Shown here one piece after another: positions 1 to 8,430 of a stretch of 64,000 nt of DNA. The number at the start of each line of letters is the position of its first letter. The first letter of the stretch is position 1. The notes below the pieces were generated by a model. It saw only the letters and a program-made list of their open reading frames with translations, searched no databases and was not told where the DNA came from. This stretch comes from Pseudomonadota bacterium (lineage in GTDB: Bacteria; Desulfobacterota; Binatia; Binatales; Binataceae), in NCBI GenBank assembly GCA_021324455.1, contig JAJPJA010000103.1, positions 29,439 through 93,438 of the forward strand, read 5' to 3'. A program made the translations under genes and the position numbers.

Positions 1-1
1 A

Positions 2-76
2 GGCCTGCTGCGCTCGATTCTGTTCGACCTGCGGATGAAGTACGTCGAGACCGCGAGGCATCATCCAGGCTCCTGA
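2..76 (+). CDS. C-terminal fragment of an upstream gene
   Basis: An open frame runs from the window edge to a TGA at 74-76, giving the last 24 residues of a protein ending in ETARHHPGS. It stops 11 bases before the htrA start, which fits the close spacing of the genes that follow. The fragment is too short to assign to a family, and it is possible that it is not a gene at all. Confidence 0.4.
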   Translation, partial: GLLRSILFDLRMKYVETARHHPGS

Positions 77-87
77 CGGCGGTCATC

Positions 88-1536
88 ATGTTGCTGCGAT
101 CACCGCTGAAGGCTCTGGCGCTGCCGTTGCTGTCCGCCGTGCTTTGCCTGGTCTTGCTGGCGCCGGCCTGCGGGGAGGACCAGTTGTGGACGGATTGGTC
201 CTCTTCAGAGGCGCCGCCCAGGGCGCAGGCGTTGCCGGATTTTGTCGATCTGGCGGCGAAGCTGAGTCCCACGGTGGTCAACATATCCACCGAATCGCAG
301 GGCGGCAGCGGCGAGCCGCCGGCGTCCAATGAACGTGAATTCGAGATTCCGCCGGAGGAGCGTTTCGGTTTGCCGCGCGGCGTCAAGAGCCTGGGTTCCG
401 GCTTCATTATCAACAAGAACGGCTATATCCTCACCAACGATCACGTGGTCGAGAACGCGGACAAGATCAAGGTTACGCTCACCGATGGACGCGACTACAG
501 CGCCCGGATAATCGGCCGCGACTCCAAGACCGACGTGGCGCTGCTGAAGATCGATACCGGGGTACCGCTGCCGGCGGCGCCGCTGGGCGATTCGAGTCAT
601 CTGCGCGTGGGGCAATGGGTGATGGCGATCGGCAATCCGTTTGGCTTCGACCATTCGGTTACGGCCGGCATCGTCAGCGCCAAGACGCGGTTCATTCCTG
701 GCAGCTACAACGACTACATCCAGACCGACGCGTCGATAAATCCCGGCAACTCGGGAGGTCCGCTGATCGATCTGAGCGGGTCGGTGATCGGGGTCAATTC
801 GGCTATTTATACCCGCACCGGATCCAGCATGGGCATCGGCTTCGCCATTCCCATCAACCTTGTCAAGGAAGAAATCCAGGCGCTGCGCACGCAGGGCAAG
901 GTGACTCGGGGATGGCTGGGTGTTTACATACAGAAGGTTACCCCGGCGCTGGCCGATTCGCTGGGTCTGGCGCAGCCGCAGGGAGCGCTGGTGGCCGACG
1001 TGCTCAAGGACAGTCCCGCGATGGCGGCGGGGATCAAGCGTGGAGATGTGATCGTCAGTTTCAACAATCAGCCGATCAAGGAATCGCAGGAACTGCCGTT
1101 GATGGTTGGTGAAACGCCGGTGGGCCGCACCGTCAGTCTGAAAATCATTCGCGGCCGCGCCGCGCGCCAGGTGGCGGTCAGGATCAGTCCGTCGCGCGAG
1201 GAAGAGATCCAGAAGGCGATGTCCATCCAGGAGCAGGCGCCGGGCGCGCGCGGCGCCGCCTTAGGCCTGGAGGTGGAGAACATTACCCCGCAAGTGGCGC
1301 ATCAACTGGGTATGGCCGACAACGCCGGAGTCGTAATTACCCGGGTGCAGCCGGGCAGTTCGGCCGAGGACGCGGGATTGCGCCGGCGCGATATCATCCT
1401 CGAGGTGGATCGCCAGCCAATCAAGGATGTCCGCGGTTACGAGCAGGCCCTGGCGAAAAACGGCGCCCGTTCCGTGCTGCTGCTGATCGAGCGGGGCGGC
1501 AGCACCTTGTTTGTCCCCCTCAAACGGCAGGGCTGA
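88..1536 (+). CDS. htrA: Do-family periplasmic serine protease (HtrA/DegP/DegQ)
   Basis: This is a 482-residue envelope quality-control protease that degrades misfolded exported proteins. The trypsin-like triad is visible as His119 (NDHVVE), Asp149 (DVALLK) and Ser222 (GNSGGP). Two PDZ domains follow, at roughly residues 270-365 and 385-480, which is the DegP/DegQ layout rather than the single-PDZ DegS layout. The first 28 residues form a hydrophobic export signal. A Cys at 28 is preceded by APA, a poor lipobox, so lipidation is possible but unproven. The penicillin-binding protein gene starts 35 bases downstream, suggesting co-transcription of envelope functions. DegP and DegQ cannot be told apart from sequence alone. 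Confidence 0.95.
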   Translation: MLLRSPLKALALPLLSAVLCLVLLAPACGEDQLWTDWSSSEAPPRAQALPDFVDLAAKLSPTVVNISTESQGGSGEPPASNEREFEIPPEERFGLPRGVKSLGSGFIINKNGYILTNDHVVENADKIKVTLTDGRDYSARIIGRDSKTDVALLKIDTGVPLPAAPLGDSSHLRVGQWVMAIGNPFGFDHSVTAGIVSAKTRFIPGSYNDYIQTDASINPGNSGGPLIDLSGSVIGVNSAIYTRTGSSMGIGFAIPINLVKEEIQALRTQGKVTRGWLGVYIQKVTPALADSLGLAQPQGALVADVLKDSPAMAAGIKRGDVIVSFNNQPIKESQELPLMVGETPVGRTVSLKIIRGRAARQVAVRISPSREEEIQKAMSIQEQAPGARGAALGLEVENITPQVAHQLGMADNAGVVITRVQPGSSAEDAGLRRRDIILEVDRQPIKDVRGYEQALAKNGARSVLLLIERGGSTLFVPLKRQG

Positions 1537-1571
1537 GAAAAATCCGTATCAGGCTGCGGCGTACGCTCGCA

Positions 1572-3869
1572 ATGTTCAGAAGATTTTTCAGGTTGCTGCT
1601 GAAGGTGATGCTGTTTGCGGCGGCGGCGATCGTGCTGTTCGTGGTCCCGCCGACGATCTATTACTGCTACAGCTATTACGAATCGCTGGAGAATGAGGTG
1701 GTTACCCGCTTCTCCGGCCGCCGCTGGGACATCCCTTCTCAAATCTATTCCGACTCTTTGGTGGTCTATCCCGGGATTAACCTGCAGGACACCGGCTTTT
1801 TTCAACGGCTGGCAAGATTGAACTACCGGCCCAAGGCCACCCCGGCCCAGGTCTCGGGCCGCGGCGAGTACTGCTACGAGCCGAACAAAGGCCGGATGCT
1901 CCTGTTCCTGCACGCGTTCGGCTATCCCTATCATCAGTTCGACGGACAACTGGTTGACGTGCGGCTGAATTCCGAACAGCAGGTCGAGGAACTGCGCGAC
2001 GGCGTGACGCACAAGCCGATCGACACCTTCGAACTGGAGCCGGAGCCGATCAGCGGTATTTACCAGGGGACATGGGAACAGCGCCGGCTGGTGCGCCTGT
2101 CGCAAATCCCGCCCGCCCTGATCGACGCCATCCTGGCCGCCGAGGACCATCGCTTTTACGAGCATCACGGGCTCGACCCGATCCGGATCGCGAAGGCGGC
2201 GTGGATCAATATCCATTCCGGCCACGTGGTGCAGGGCGGTTCGACCCTGACCCAGCAACTGATGAAGAATTTTTTCCTGACCCAAAAGCGCGATTGGCAT
2301 CGCAAGATGAAGGAAGCGCTGATGGCGTATATCGCGGAGCGGCGTTATTCGAAAGACGAGATCCTGGAGAACTACATCAATGATATCTACCTGGGCCAGC
2401 GCGGACAGGAAGGTATTTATGGGGTGTGGGAAGCCTCCGAGTATTATTTCTCCAAGGTGCCGCGCGATTTGACCATCGGCGAGATGGCGACGATCGCCGG
2501 GATGATCCGCTCTCCCAACCGCTATAATCCGCTGCGCCATCCCGACGCCGCCCGCAAACGCCGCGACGAGGTCCTGGTGCTGATGTTCGCCGACGGATAC
2601 ATCAGCCGCGCCGCGCTGGCGCAGGCGATGGCGGAGCCGATCGCGGCGCGCGAAACCTTTACCGAGAACAACGACGCCCCCTACTTCGTCGACTACGTCA
2701 AACACGAACTGGCCGAACGCTATCCGCCCGAGGTGCTGACCGGAGAGGGACTGCGGATCTTTACCACGCTCGATATCCATACCCAGAAGCTTGCGGTCAA
2801 CGCCGTCCAGAGCAATCTGACGAAGCTCGAAAACCAGCATCCGCGCCTGCGCCGCAAGGAAGCCAGCGACCGGCTGGAGGCGGCGCTGGTGGCAATCGAG
2901 CCGCAAAGCGGGAAGATTCGCGCCATGGTGGGCGGACGCGATTACCGCTCCAGCCAGTTCAATCGCGTGGTCCAGTCCCATCGCCAGCCCGGATCGATCT
3001 TCAAACCGGTCACTTATCTGGCGGCGCTGGATGAAACGCTTTCCGGCGAAGGTCATTTCCTGCCCACCACCGTGATCGACGACGAGCCGTTCACCTGGTA
3101 CTACGGCGGGATGAGCTGGTCGCCGGCCAATTACAAGAACCGCTACTTCGGCGCGGTCACGCTGCAGTTCGCCCTGGCCGAATCGCTCAACTCCGCGACC
3201 TCGCGCCTCGCCCATGAAGTGGGGTTGCATCGGATTCGCGAGATGGCGCGCAAGCTCGGCTTTGGTGAGCTGCCGCCCTATCCGTCGATCGTGCTGGGCG
3301 GGATTGAAGTGACCCCGATGCAGGTGGCGCGCGCCTACGCGATCCTGGCCAACGGCGGTTTGGAAGTCCCGCCCTACGCCGTCACCGCGGTGGTGGATCG
3401 CGACGGCCGGGTGATCGAAGGGCACGAGATCAAAGCCGAGCAGGTGCTGCCTGCCCAACTGGCCTACGAAATGGATTACATGCTGCAGCAGGTGATCAAG
3501 CATGGCACCGGGCATGAGGCCATCAAGGCGGGCTTCAATCGTCCCGCCGCCGGCAAGACCGGCACCACCAACGACGAGAAGGACGCCTGGTTCGCGGGCT
3601 TTACGCCCGACCTGCTGGCGGTTGTGTGGACCGGGTTCGACAAGAAGGAAGAGCTGGACCTGACCGGAGCGCAGGCGGCGCTGCCGATCTGGACCACGTT
3701 TATGATCGACGCGGAGGCGGGCCGTCCGCCCACCGATTTTCCAACTCCGCCGGGTATCGGCATCTGGCGCGCGCAGCCCAGCCCGGATGAAACCGTGGAG
3801 AGCGAAGGCGGGGCTGCGGATACGACCGCCAAATCGCCCGATTTACCTGAAAGCGATCCCAACGATTGA
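1572..3869 (+). CDS. mrcB: Bifunctional penicillin-binding protein 1B-like (class A PBP)
   Basis: This 765-residue inner-membrane enzyme polymerises and cross-links peptidoglycan. A single transmembrane helix lies at about residues 8-30. It is followed by a UB2H-like segment, which points to PBP1B rather than PBP1A. The GT51 glycosyltransferase domain shows the catalytic Glu191 in an EDHRFYEHHG motif and a GGSTLTQQ motif. The transpeptidase domain has Ser475 in GSIFKP (SxxK), SLN at 538 (SxN) and Lys662 in a KTGT box. All catalytic motifs are intact. The stop codon overlaps the next start by four bases (TTGA), so translation of the TPR lipoprotein is probably coupled. Confidence 0.96.
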   Translation: MFRRFFRLLLKVMLFAAAAIVLFVVPPTIYYCYSYYESLENEVVTRFSGRRWDIPSQIYSDSLVVYPGINLQDTGFFQRLARLNYRPKATPAQVSGRGEYCYEPNKGRMLLFLHAFGYPYHQFDGQLVDVRLNSEQQVEELRDGVTHKPIDTFELEPEPISGIYQGTWEQRRLVRLSQIPPALIDAILAAEDHRFYEHHGLDPIRIAKAAWINIHSGHVVQGGSTLTQQLMKNFFLTQKRDWHRKMKEALMAYIAERRYSKDEILENYINDIYLGQRGQEGIYGVWEASEYYFSKVPRDLTIGEMATIAGMIRSPNRYNPLRHPDAARKRRDEVLVLMFADGYISRAALAQAMAEPIAARETFTENNDAPYFVDYVKHELAERYPPEVLTGEGLRIFTTLDIHTQKLAVNAVQSNLTKLENQHPRLRRKEASDRLEAALVAIEPQSGKIRAMVGGRDYRSSQFNRVVQSHRQPGSIFKPVTYLAALDETLSGEGHFLPTTVIDDEPFTWYYGGMSWSPANYKNRYFGAVTLQFALAESLNSATSRLAHEVGLHRIREMARKLGFGELPPYPSIVLGGIEVTPMQVARAYAILANGGLEVPPYAVTAVVDRDGRVIEGHEIKAEQVLPAQLAYEMDYMLQQVIKHGTGHEAIKAGFNRPAAGKTGTTNDEKDAWFAGFTPDLLAVVWTGFDKKEELDLTGAQAALPIWTTFMIDAEAGRPPTDFPTPPGIGIWRAQPSPDETVESEGGAADTTAKSPDLPESDPND

Positions 3870-4843
3870 AGTTCGCCCGCACCATCCTGATCGTGCAGGC
3901 GCTGATGCTGTTGGCGGCCGCTTTGGTCGTCAATTCCTGTTACAACGCGCCGCCGCCGCCGATAGCGCCAGCGCCGCAGGCGACGCCGCCGCAGGTCGAG
4001 GAAAATCCCGAAGCTTTGGAGACTCCGCCCGCGCCCTGGCCGGTACCCTCGCTGATCGAGGAGAACATCAGCCCCGAGGCGACTTCGACCCCTTCTCCCA
4101 CCGATACTCCGACCGCAACCGATACTCCGTTCGGGCAAACGCCGGCGCCGACGCAGACGCCCAGTCCCACGCCCACCAACAGTCCGACGCCGACGCCTAC
4201 TCCGGAACCGACGCCGCAGCCCGACTTCAGCCAGAGTCTGCCGGCCGGGCAACTCAGCGACCGGCCGCTTGAGGCCGACATCAATGCCGCCGCGCTGCCC
4301 ACGCGCAAAACCTCGATTCGAATCGCGGACCGCGCCCGCACCGAACTGCTCAAGCATGACCCGGACGAGGCGATCAGAACCCTGGGGCGGGCGCTTTCAA
4401 TCGACGCCGGAAATCCTTACGTTTACTTCTACCTGGGCCGCGCTTACCTGATGAAGCACAATTACCAGCAGGCGATGACCTTCTGGGAGCGCGCGGCGAT
4501 CGGGTTTGCGGATAGTCCGCAATGGCTCAGCGAGGTGTTGAGCTTCGAAGGCTCGGTCAAAGAGCGGCTGGGAGATACGGACGCCGCGCGCAACGATTTT
4601 GCGCGTGCCCTCAAGCTGGCGCCCGACAACCAGCTGGCCAAAGACGGCTACACCCGATTGGGTCCGCCGCCGCCGCCACCCGAGTCCGAACCCACTGAGG
4701 CTGAGCCGCCGGGCGGAGAAGCGCCGCCCGAAGAAGCGGAGCCGCCCCCGCCGCCGGCCGAGGGTGAGCCGCCGCCGGCTGAGGAAAGCATGCCGTCCGA
4801 GGTGCCGACTCCGTCCGACGCGCCGCCTGCGACAACCAATTAG
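3866..4843 (+). CDS. TPR-containing, proline/threonine-rich lipoprotein
   Basis: The start is a TTG overlapping the preceding stop as TTGA. The 325-residue product has a signal peptide ending in a lipobox, with Cys25 preceded by VNS, so it is probably a lipoprotein. Residues 60-130 are low complexity, dominated by Ser/Thr-Pro repeats, and look like a flexible linker. Residues 150-275 contain helix pairs of tetratricopeptide type (DPDEAIRTLGRALSID, YFYLGRAYLMKHNYQQAMTF). The C-terminal 55 residues are rich in Pro and Glu. Such proteins often act as scaffolds for cell-wall enzymes, like LpoA/LpoB for class A PBPs. A role as activator of the PBP encoded just upstream is inference from coupling only. 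Confidence 0.82.
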   Translation: MKFARTILIVQALMLLAAALVVNSCYNAPPPPIAPAPQATPPQVEENPEALETPPAPWPVPSLIEENISPEATSTPSPTDTPTATDTPFGQTPAPTQTPSPTPTNSPTPTPTPEPTPQPDFSQSLPAGQLSDRPLEADINAAALPTRKTSIRIADRARTELLKHDPDEAIRTLGRALSIDAGNPYVYFYLGRAYLMKHNYQQAMTFWERAAIGFADSPQWLSEVLSFEGSVKERLGDTDAARNDFARALKLAPDNQLAKDGYTRLGPPPPPPESEPTEAEPPGGEAPPEEAEPPPPPAEGEPPPAEESMPSEVPTPSDAPPATTN

Positions 4844-4853
4844 GAATCCGAAC

Positions 4854-5858
4854 ATGCTCATACTGGGAATTGAAAGTTCATGCGATGACAGCGCCGCCGC
4901 GGTGCTGGAGGCGGCGCGTCCCGGCGAGGCGCTGGTGCGCTCCAGCGTGGTGGCCAACCAGGACGACATCCATCGCGCCTTCGGCGGCATCGTTCCGGAG
5001 CTGGCGTCGCGCAACCATGTAGTTACGATCACGCCCGTAGTCGAACGCGCGCTGGCGGCTGCGGGATGCAAACTGAACGATATCGAGGCGATTGCCGTCA
5101 CCCGCGGACCGGGTCTGGTGGGGTCGCTGCTGGTCGGCCTGATGTACGCCAAGGGGCTGGCGCAGACGCTGGATGTTCCGATCGTCGGCGTGAATCATCT
5201 GGAAGGGCATCTGCTGGCCCCCCTGCTGGAGCATCGCATCGCAATGCCGTTTCTGGCGCTGGTGGTGTCGGGCGGGCATACGTCGCTATTCGTGGTCAGC
5301 GGCTTTGGCCAGTATCGCGAGGTAGGGCGCACGCGCGATGACGCCGCGGGTGAGGCGTTCGACAAGGTTGCGAAGATGATGTCGCTGGGATATCCGGGCG
5401 GCAGGATTATCGACGAACTGAGCCGGCGCGGCAACCCGCTGCGCGTCAAGCTGCCGCGCGCGCGGATCAAGGGCGCGCCGCTGGACTTCAGCTTCAGCGG
5501 GATTAAAACCGCCGTCGCCACGCTTTTGCGCAGCGAGGGGGCGGTTGGAATCGCGGCGGAGGATCTGGCCGCGAGTTTCCAGGAAACCGTGGTCGAGATG
5601 CTGATTCGGCCGACCTTGGCGGCGGCGCGGCAGTTCGCGGTCTCGACTATCGCGCTGACCGGCGGCGTGGCCGCCAACTCCCGCCTGCGGACGCGATTGG
5701 CTGAAGCGGCGGCGCGGGAGGCGCGCCATCTGATCGCGCCCTCATTTAAATATTGTACCGACAACGCGGCGATGATCGCGATGGCGGGAAGCTGGCGTCT
5801 GCTGCGCGGCGACCGCGACTCGCTCGAGATCGACGCCGAGGCCAACCTCCCGCTGTGA
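4854..5858 (+). CDS. tsaD: tRNA N6-adenosine threonylcarbamoyltransferase TsaD
   Basis: TsaD transfers the threonylcarbamoyl group from its AMP adduct to A37 of ANN-decoding tRNAs, acting with TsaB and TsaE. The 334-residue protein begins MLILGIESSCDD, the canonical N-terminus, which fixes the ATG at 4854 although the frame stays open far upstream. The metal-binding NHLEGH motif (HxxxH), a VSGGHT segment and the C-terminal TDNAAMIA segment are present, and length matches the family. It starts 10 bases after the TPR lipoprotein gene. TsaB and TsaE are not in the window. Confidence 0.97.
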   Translation: MLILGIESSCDDSAAAVLEAARPGEALVRSSVVANQDDIHRAFGGIVPELASRNHVVTITPVVERALAAAGCKLNDIEAIAVTRGPGLVGSLLVGLMYAKGLAQTLDVPIVGVNHLEGHLLAPLLEHRIAMPFLALVVSGGHTSLFVVSGFGQYREVGRTRDDAAGEAFDKVAKMMSLGYPGGRIIDELSRRGNPLRVKLPRARIKGAPLDFSFSGIKTAVATLLRSEGAVGIAAEDLAASFQETVVEMLIRPTLAAARQFAVSTIALTGGVAANSRLRTRLAEAAAREARHLIAPSFKYCTDNAAMIAMAGSWRLLRGDRDSLEIDAEANLPL

Positions 5859-5930
5859 TCGCGCTGGTCCTTATTCGCACAGTCGCCCTGTGGCTGCGTG
5901 GCCCACAATCTTTCGTGCGAGAGGGCCGGC

Positions 5931-6920
5931 GTGGCTGATGCGTTTGGGGCAAGCGTTACACCGTTGACTGCCGACAAGAAACATCCTCCCCCCAACCTTT
6001 TCCCTGATCAGGCTGGGGGGTTCAGAAAGCTTTCGGGGGCGGAACTTCCGCGCCGAGCTGGAGCCGATTCCCCGGCGCACGCCCTGCGCGAGGCCGGGGT
6101 GCGGCCCAGCAAGGGGCGCGGGCAGAATTTTCTGGTGCAGGGCGCGGTCGCGGATCGCATCGTCGCGCTCGCCGAACTCCGGCGCGGCGCCGAAGTGGTC
6201 GAGATCGGTCCCGGTTTGGGCATCCTCAGCGAGCGCATCGTGTCGGCGCCGATCTCGATGCTGCATCTGGTGGAATTGGACCGCGAACTTGCGGCGCGGC
6301 TGCGGGTGCGCCTGACGGGGCGATTCAATTTGATCGAGGGCGATTTTCTCAAGCTCAACCTGCGCGACATCGTGGTGCATCCGCCGGTCACGGTTATCGG
6401 CAATCTGCCCTTCAATGCCGCCGCCGCGATCCTGCGCCAACTGGGCGGCGCGCGGGATCTGATCGCGCGGATGGTGCTGATGTTTCAGCGCGAAGTGGGC
6501 GAGCGGCTGCGCGCGCGCGCGGGCGATCCCGCCTACGCCGCGCTGAGCGTCTTGACCGCGATGGATTGGGAAATCCAGCAGCATTTCAGGGTCGAGGCGG
6601 GCAGCTTCCATCCGCGGCCCAAAGTCGACGCCGAAGTACTATGCCTCCTGCCGCGGCGCGGCGTCCGGTGTGCGCCTGAGCTGCGTAAGCTGCTGGTCGA
6701 TGTGATTCGAGCCGGATTTGCCGTCCGGCGCAAGACCCTGCGCAACGCCTTGAGCGCCGGCTTGAATATCGACGCGCACTCGGTTCAGGCCGCTTTGCGC
6801 CTGGCCGATATCGCCGCGACCGAGCGCGCGGAGCGGCTTTCACTGGCGGATTTCGTGCGGCTGGCCGGGGCGATTGAAACCGTTTTGGCGCACGCCGCAC
6901 ACTGCCTGCACGATGCCTGA
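5931..6920 (+). CDS. rsmA: 16S rRNA dimethyladenosine transferase RsmA (KsgA)
   Basis: RsmA dimethylates two adjacent adenosines near the 3' end of 16S rRNA. The SAM-binding fold is clear: GQNFL motif, EIGPGLGIL (motif I), ELDREL, and NLPFN (the NLPY-type catalytic motif). The start is uncertain. In-frame candidates are GTG 5898, GTG 5931 (preceded by GAGAGGG at 5919-5925), TTG 5964 and GTG 6099. The last gives 273 residues, the usual family length, but family-like sequence (ALREAGVRPSK) begins before it. A GC-rich hairpin at 5988-6020 lies inside the longer versions. The 3' end overlaps mutM by 8 bases. Confidence 0.92.
   Translation: MADAFGASVTPLTADKKHPPPNLFPDQAGGFRKLSGAELPRRAGADSPAHALREAGVRPSKGRGQNFLVQGAVADRIVALAELRRGAEVVEIGPGLGILSERIVSAPISMLHLVELDRELAARLRVRLTGRFNLIEGDFLKLNLRDIVVHPPVTVIGNLPFNAAAAILRQLGGARDLIARMVLMFQREVGERLRARAGDPAYAALSVLTAMDWEIQQHFRVEAGSFHPRPKVDAEVLCLLPRRGVRCAPELRKLLVDVIRAGFAVRRKTLRNALSAGLNIDAHSVQAALRLADIAATERAERLSLADFVRLAGAIETVLAHAAHCLHDA
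5988..6020. promoter_or_regulatory. C6/G6 stem-loop in the rsmA 5' region
   Basis: CCCCCCA at 5988-5994 pairs with TGGGGGG at 6014-6020. After one mismatch, CC at 5996-5997 pairs with GG at 6011-6012, leaving a 13-base loop. It lies 130 bases after the tsaD stop, and no T-run follows. It could be a terminator or attenuator between tsaD and rsmA, or a structure sequestering the rsmA start. If rsmA starts at 5898-5964 it is coding sequence. Confidence 0.45.
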
Positions 6921-7746
6921 ACTGCCCGAAGTCGAATCGCTGCGCCGGATGCTGCTGGAGTCGGCGCGCGGCCGCAAAATTGTCGCAGCGGCGATCAGAG
7001 AGCCGCGTTTGCGCCGGACCGTCGCCGACGACTTCATTCGCAAAATCACCGGCCGGGGTATCGACGCGATCGATCGGCGGGCGAAGTATCTGCTTTTGCG
7101 GCTAAGCGGCGCGGCCACTTTGCTGGTCCATCTGGGAATGAGCGGCAGCCTGACTCATCGCGGCAAGGACTTCGCCGACCTTGAATTCGACCCCGCCCAT
7201 GACCATCTGCGGCTGGAACTGGATGACGGCAGCGCGCTGGTTTACAACGATCCGCGCCGCTTCGGCCTGATGAAACTGGTGGATTCCTTCGAATTGGATT
7301 CGGTCCAGGAATTGCGCGGGCTGGGTCCGGAGCCGCTCGAGGATGGATTCAACCCCGGGTATCTGTTCAGGGCCACCCGCCGGCGCCGGGCGGCGATCAA
7401 GAACCTGCTGATGGATCAGCGGATCGTGGCGGGAATCGGCAATATCTACGCGTGCGAGATTCTGTTCCGCTGCCGTATCCGTCCGGGACGCGCCGCCGGC
7501 AGGATTACGCGCCGGGAGGCGGGTCTGATCGCATCGCACACCAAGCGTGTTCTGGCTAACGCAATCGGCGACGGCGGCACCACCTTCCGCAACTATCGCG
7601 ATTCGCGCGGCCAGCCCGGACGATTCGCGGCCAGGTTGCAGGTCTACGGCCGCGAAGACCAGCCCTGCTATGCCTGCGGCACTCCGATCAAGTGCCGCGT
7701 GCTGGGGCAGCGCTCCAGCTTCTACTGTCCCAAATGCCAGCACTGA
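6913..7746 (+). CDS. mutM: Formamidopyrimidine-DNA glycosylase (Fpg/MutM)
   Basis: This enzyme excises 8-oxoguanine and ring-opened purines from DNA and nicks the abasic site. The mature N-terminus PELPEVE, with the catalytic proline and glutamate, fixes the ATG at 6913, which overlaps the end of rsmA by 8 bases. The helix-two-turn-helix region (DQRIVAGIGNIYACEILF) and a C-terminal four-cysteine zinc finger (CYAC, then CPKC about 16 residues later) are intact. At 277 residues it has standard length. The overlap implies co-expression with rsmA. Confidence 0.97.
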   Translation: MPELPEVESLRRMLLESARGRKIVAAAIREPRLRRTVADDFIRKITGRGIDAIDRRAKYLLLRLSGAATLLVHLGMSGSLTHRGKDFADLEFDPAHDHLRLELDDGSALVYNDPRRFGLMKLVDSFELDSVQELRGLGPEPLEDGFNPGYLFRATRRRRAAIKNLLMDQRIVAGIGNIYACEILFRCRIRPGRAAGRITRREAGLIASHTKRVLANAIGDGGTTFRNYRDSRGQPGRFAARLQVYGREDQPCYACGTPIKCRVLGQRSSFYCPKCQH

Positions 7747-7806
7747 AGCCGGTAGCGGGGAGAAACATCCCGAGCTGCGCCTGGAGTTTGCCTGCAGGCG
7801 GCAGGA

Positions 7807-8325
7807 TCAAAATCCCTGCTGGTCCGGTCTTCTCAGGCGCCGCACATGCCGATACTCCAGGATGACCAACAGGACGACGATGATGTCCAGGATGGTGGTG
7901 ATTCCCAGGAATAACGAAGTTTGCCGGCCAAGCTCGTAAAGCTGATAGATCGCGAATCCCGTGAACACTACGATTGCGGCCGGGTAGGACCACAGCTTGT
8001 TCGCCGCCAGTCCGCCGACGAGTCCCAGTTTCACGACACCGTGCACGATCAGAAACGCGGCTGCGGCAAACCTGCCGCGGATAACTGTAACGGTGTTGTG
8101 CACAATCAGGTTCGCCACCAGATCGGTCGGATCCTCTTTGAGTTCTCCCTGGACCAAAAACAGGATCGCGCCTCTGATCGAGGCGGCGGAAAGAAACAGC
8201 AGCAAAAAGCCTCCAATAAGCTCCAGGGCCCCGTCAACGCCTTTGGCAAGCACGCCGAGCTCAAAGAGCCGATGAAGGAGCCGCGCCCTCCTGCAGCTTT
8301 CCGGCGGAAGCTCGTCTTCTTTCAC
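7807..8325 (-). CDS. DUF2127-family small membrane protein
   Basis: This 172-residue protein starts at GTG 8325. Four hydrophobic helices are visible. The first follows a FELGVLAKGVDGALELIGG segment that resembles the start of DUF2127 proteins, a family of predicted bacterial membrane proteins of unknown function. It is convergent with mutM and stands alone. The C-terminus is short and basic. No catalytic residues stand out, and I assign no function. Confidence 0.78.
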   Translation of the reverse strand: MKEDELPPESCRRARLLHRLFELGVLAKGVDGALELIGGFLLLFLSAASIRGAILFLVQGELKEDPTDLVANLIVHNTVTVIRGRFAAAAFLIVHGVVKLGLVGGLAANKLWSYPAAIVVFTGFAIYQLYELGRQTSLFLGITTILDIIVVLLVILEYRHVRRLRRPDQQGF

Positions 8326-8430
8326 GTCGGCGGTTTCCTTTCCAATCGCGGCTAAGTGCCCGCTCCAATTGCCGTTCAGCGGATAAAATAGCAGGGTGCC
8401 TCCAGCCGCGAGCGGCGGCAGGCCAAACCT

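Noticed and set aside
4080..4230. Short tandem repeat of Thr/Ser-Pro codons in the TPR lipoprotein
   Set aside because: Low-complexity linker without a regular DNA repeat unit; not a CRISPR or satellite.
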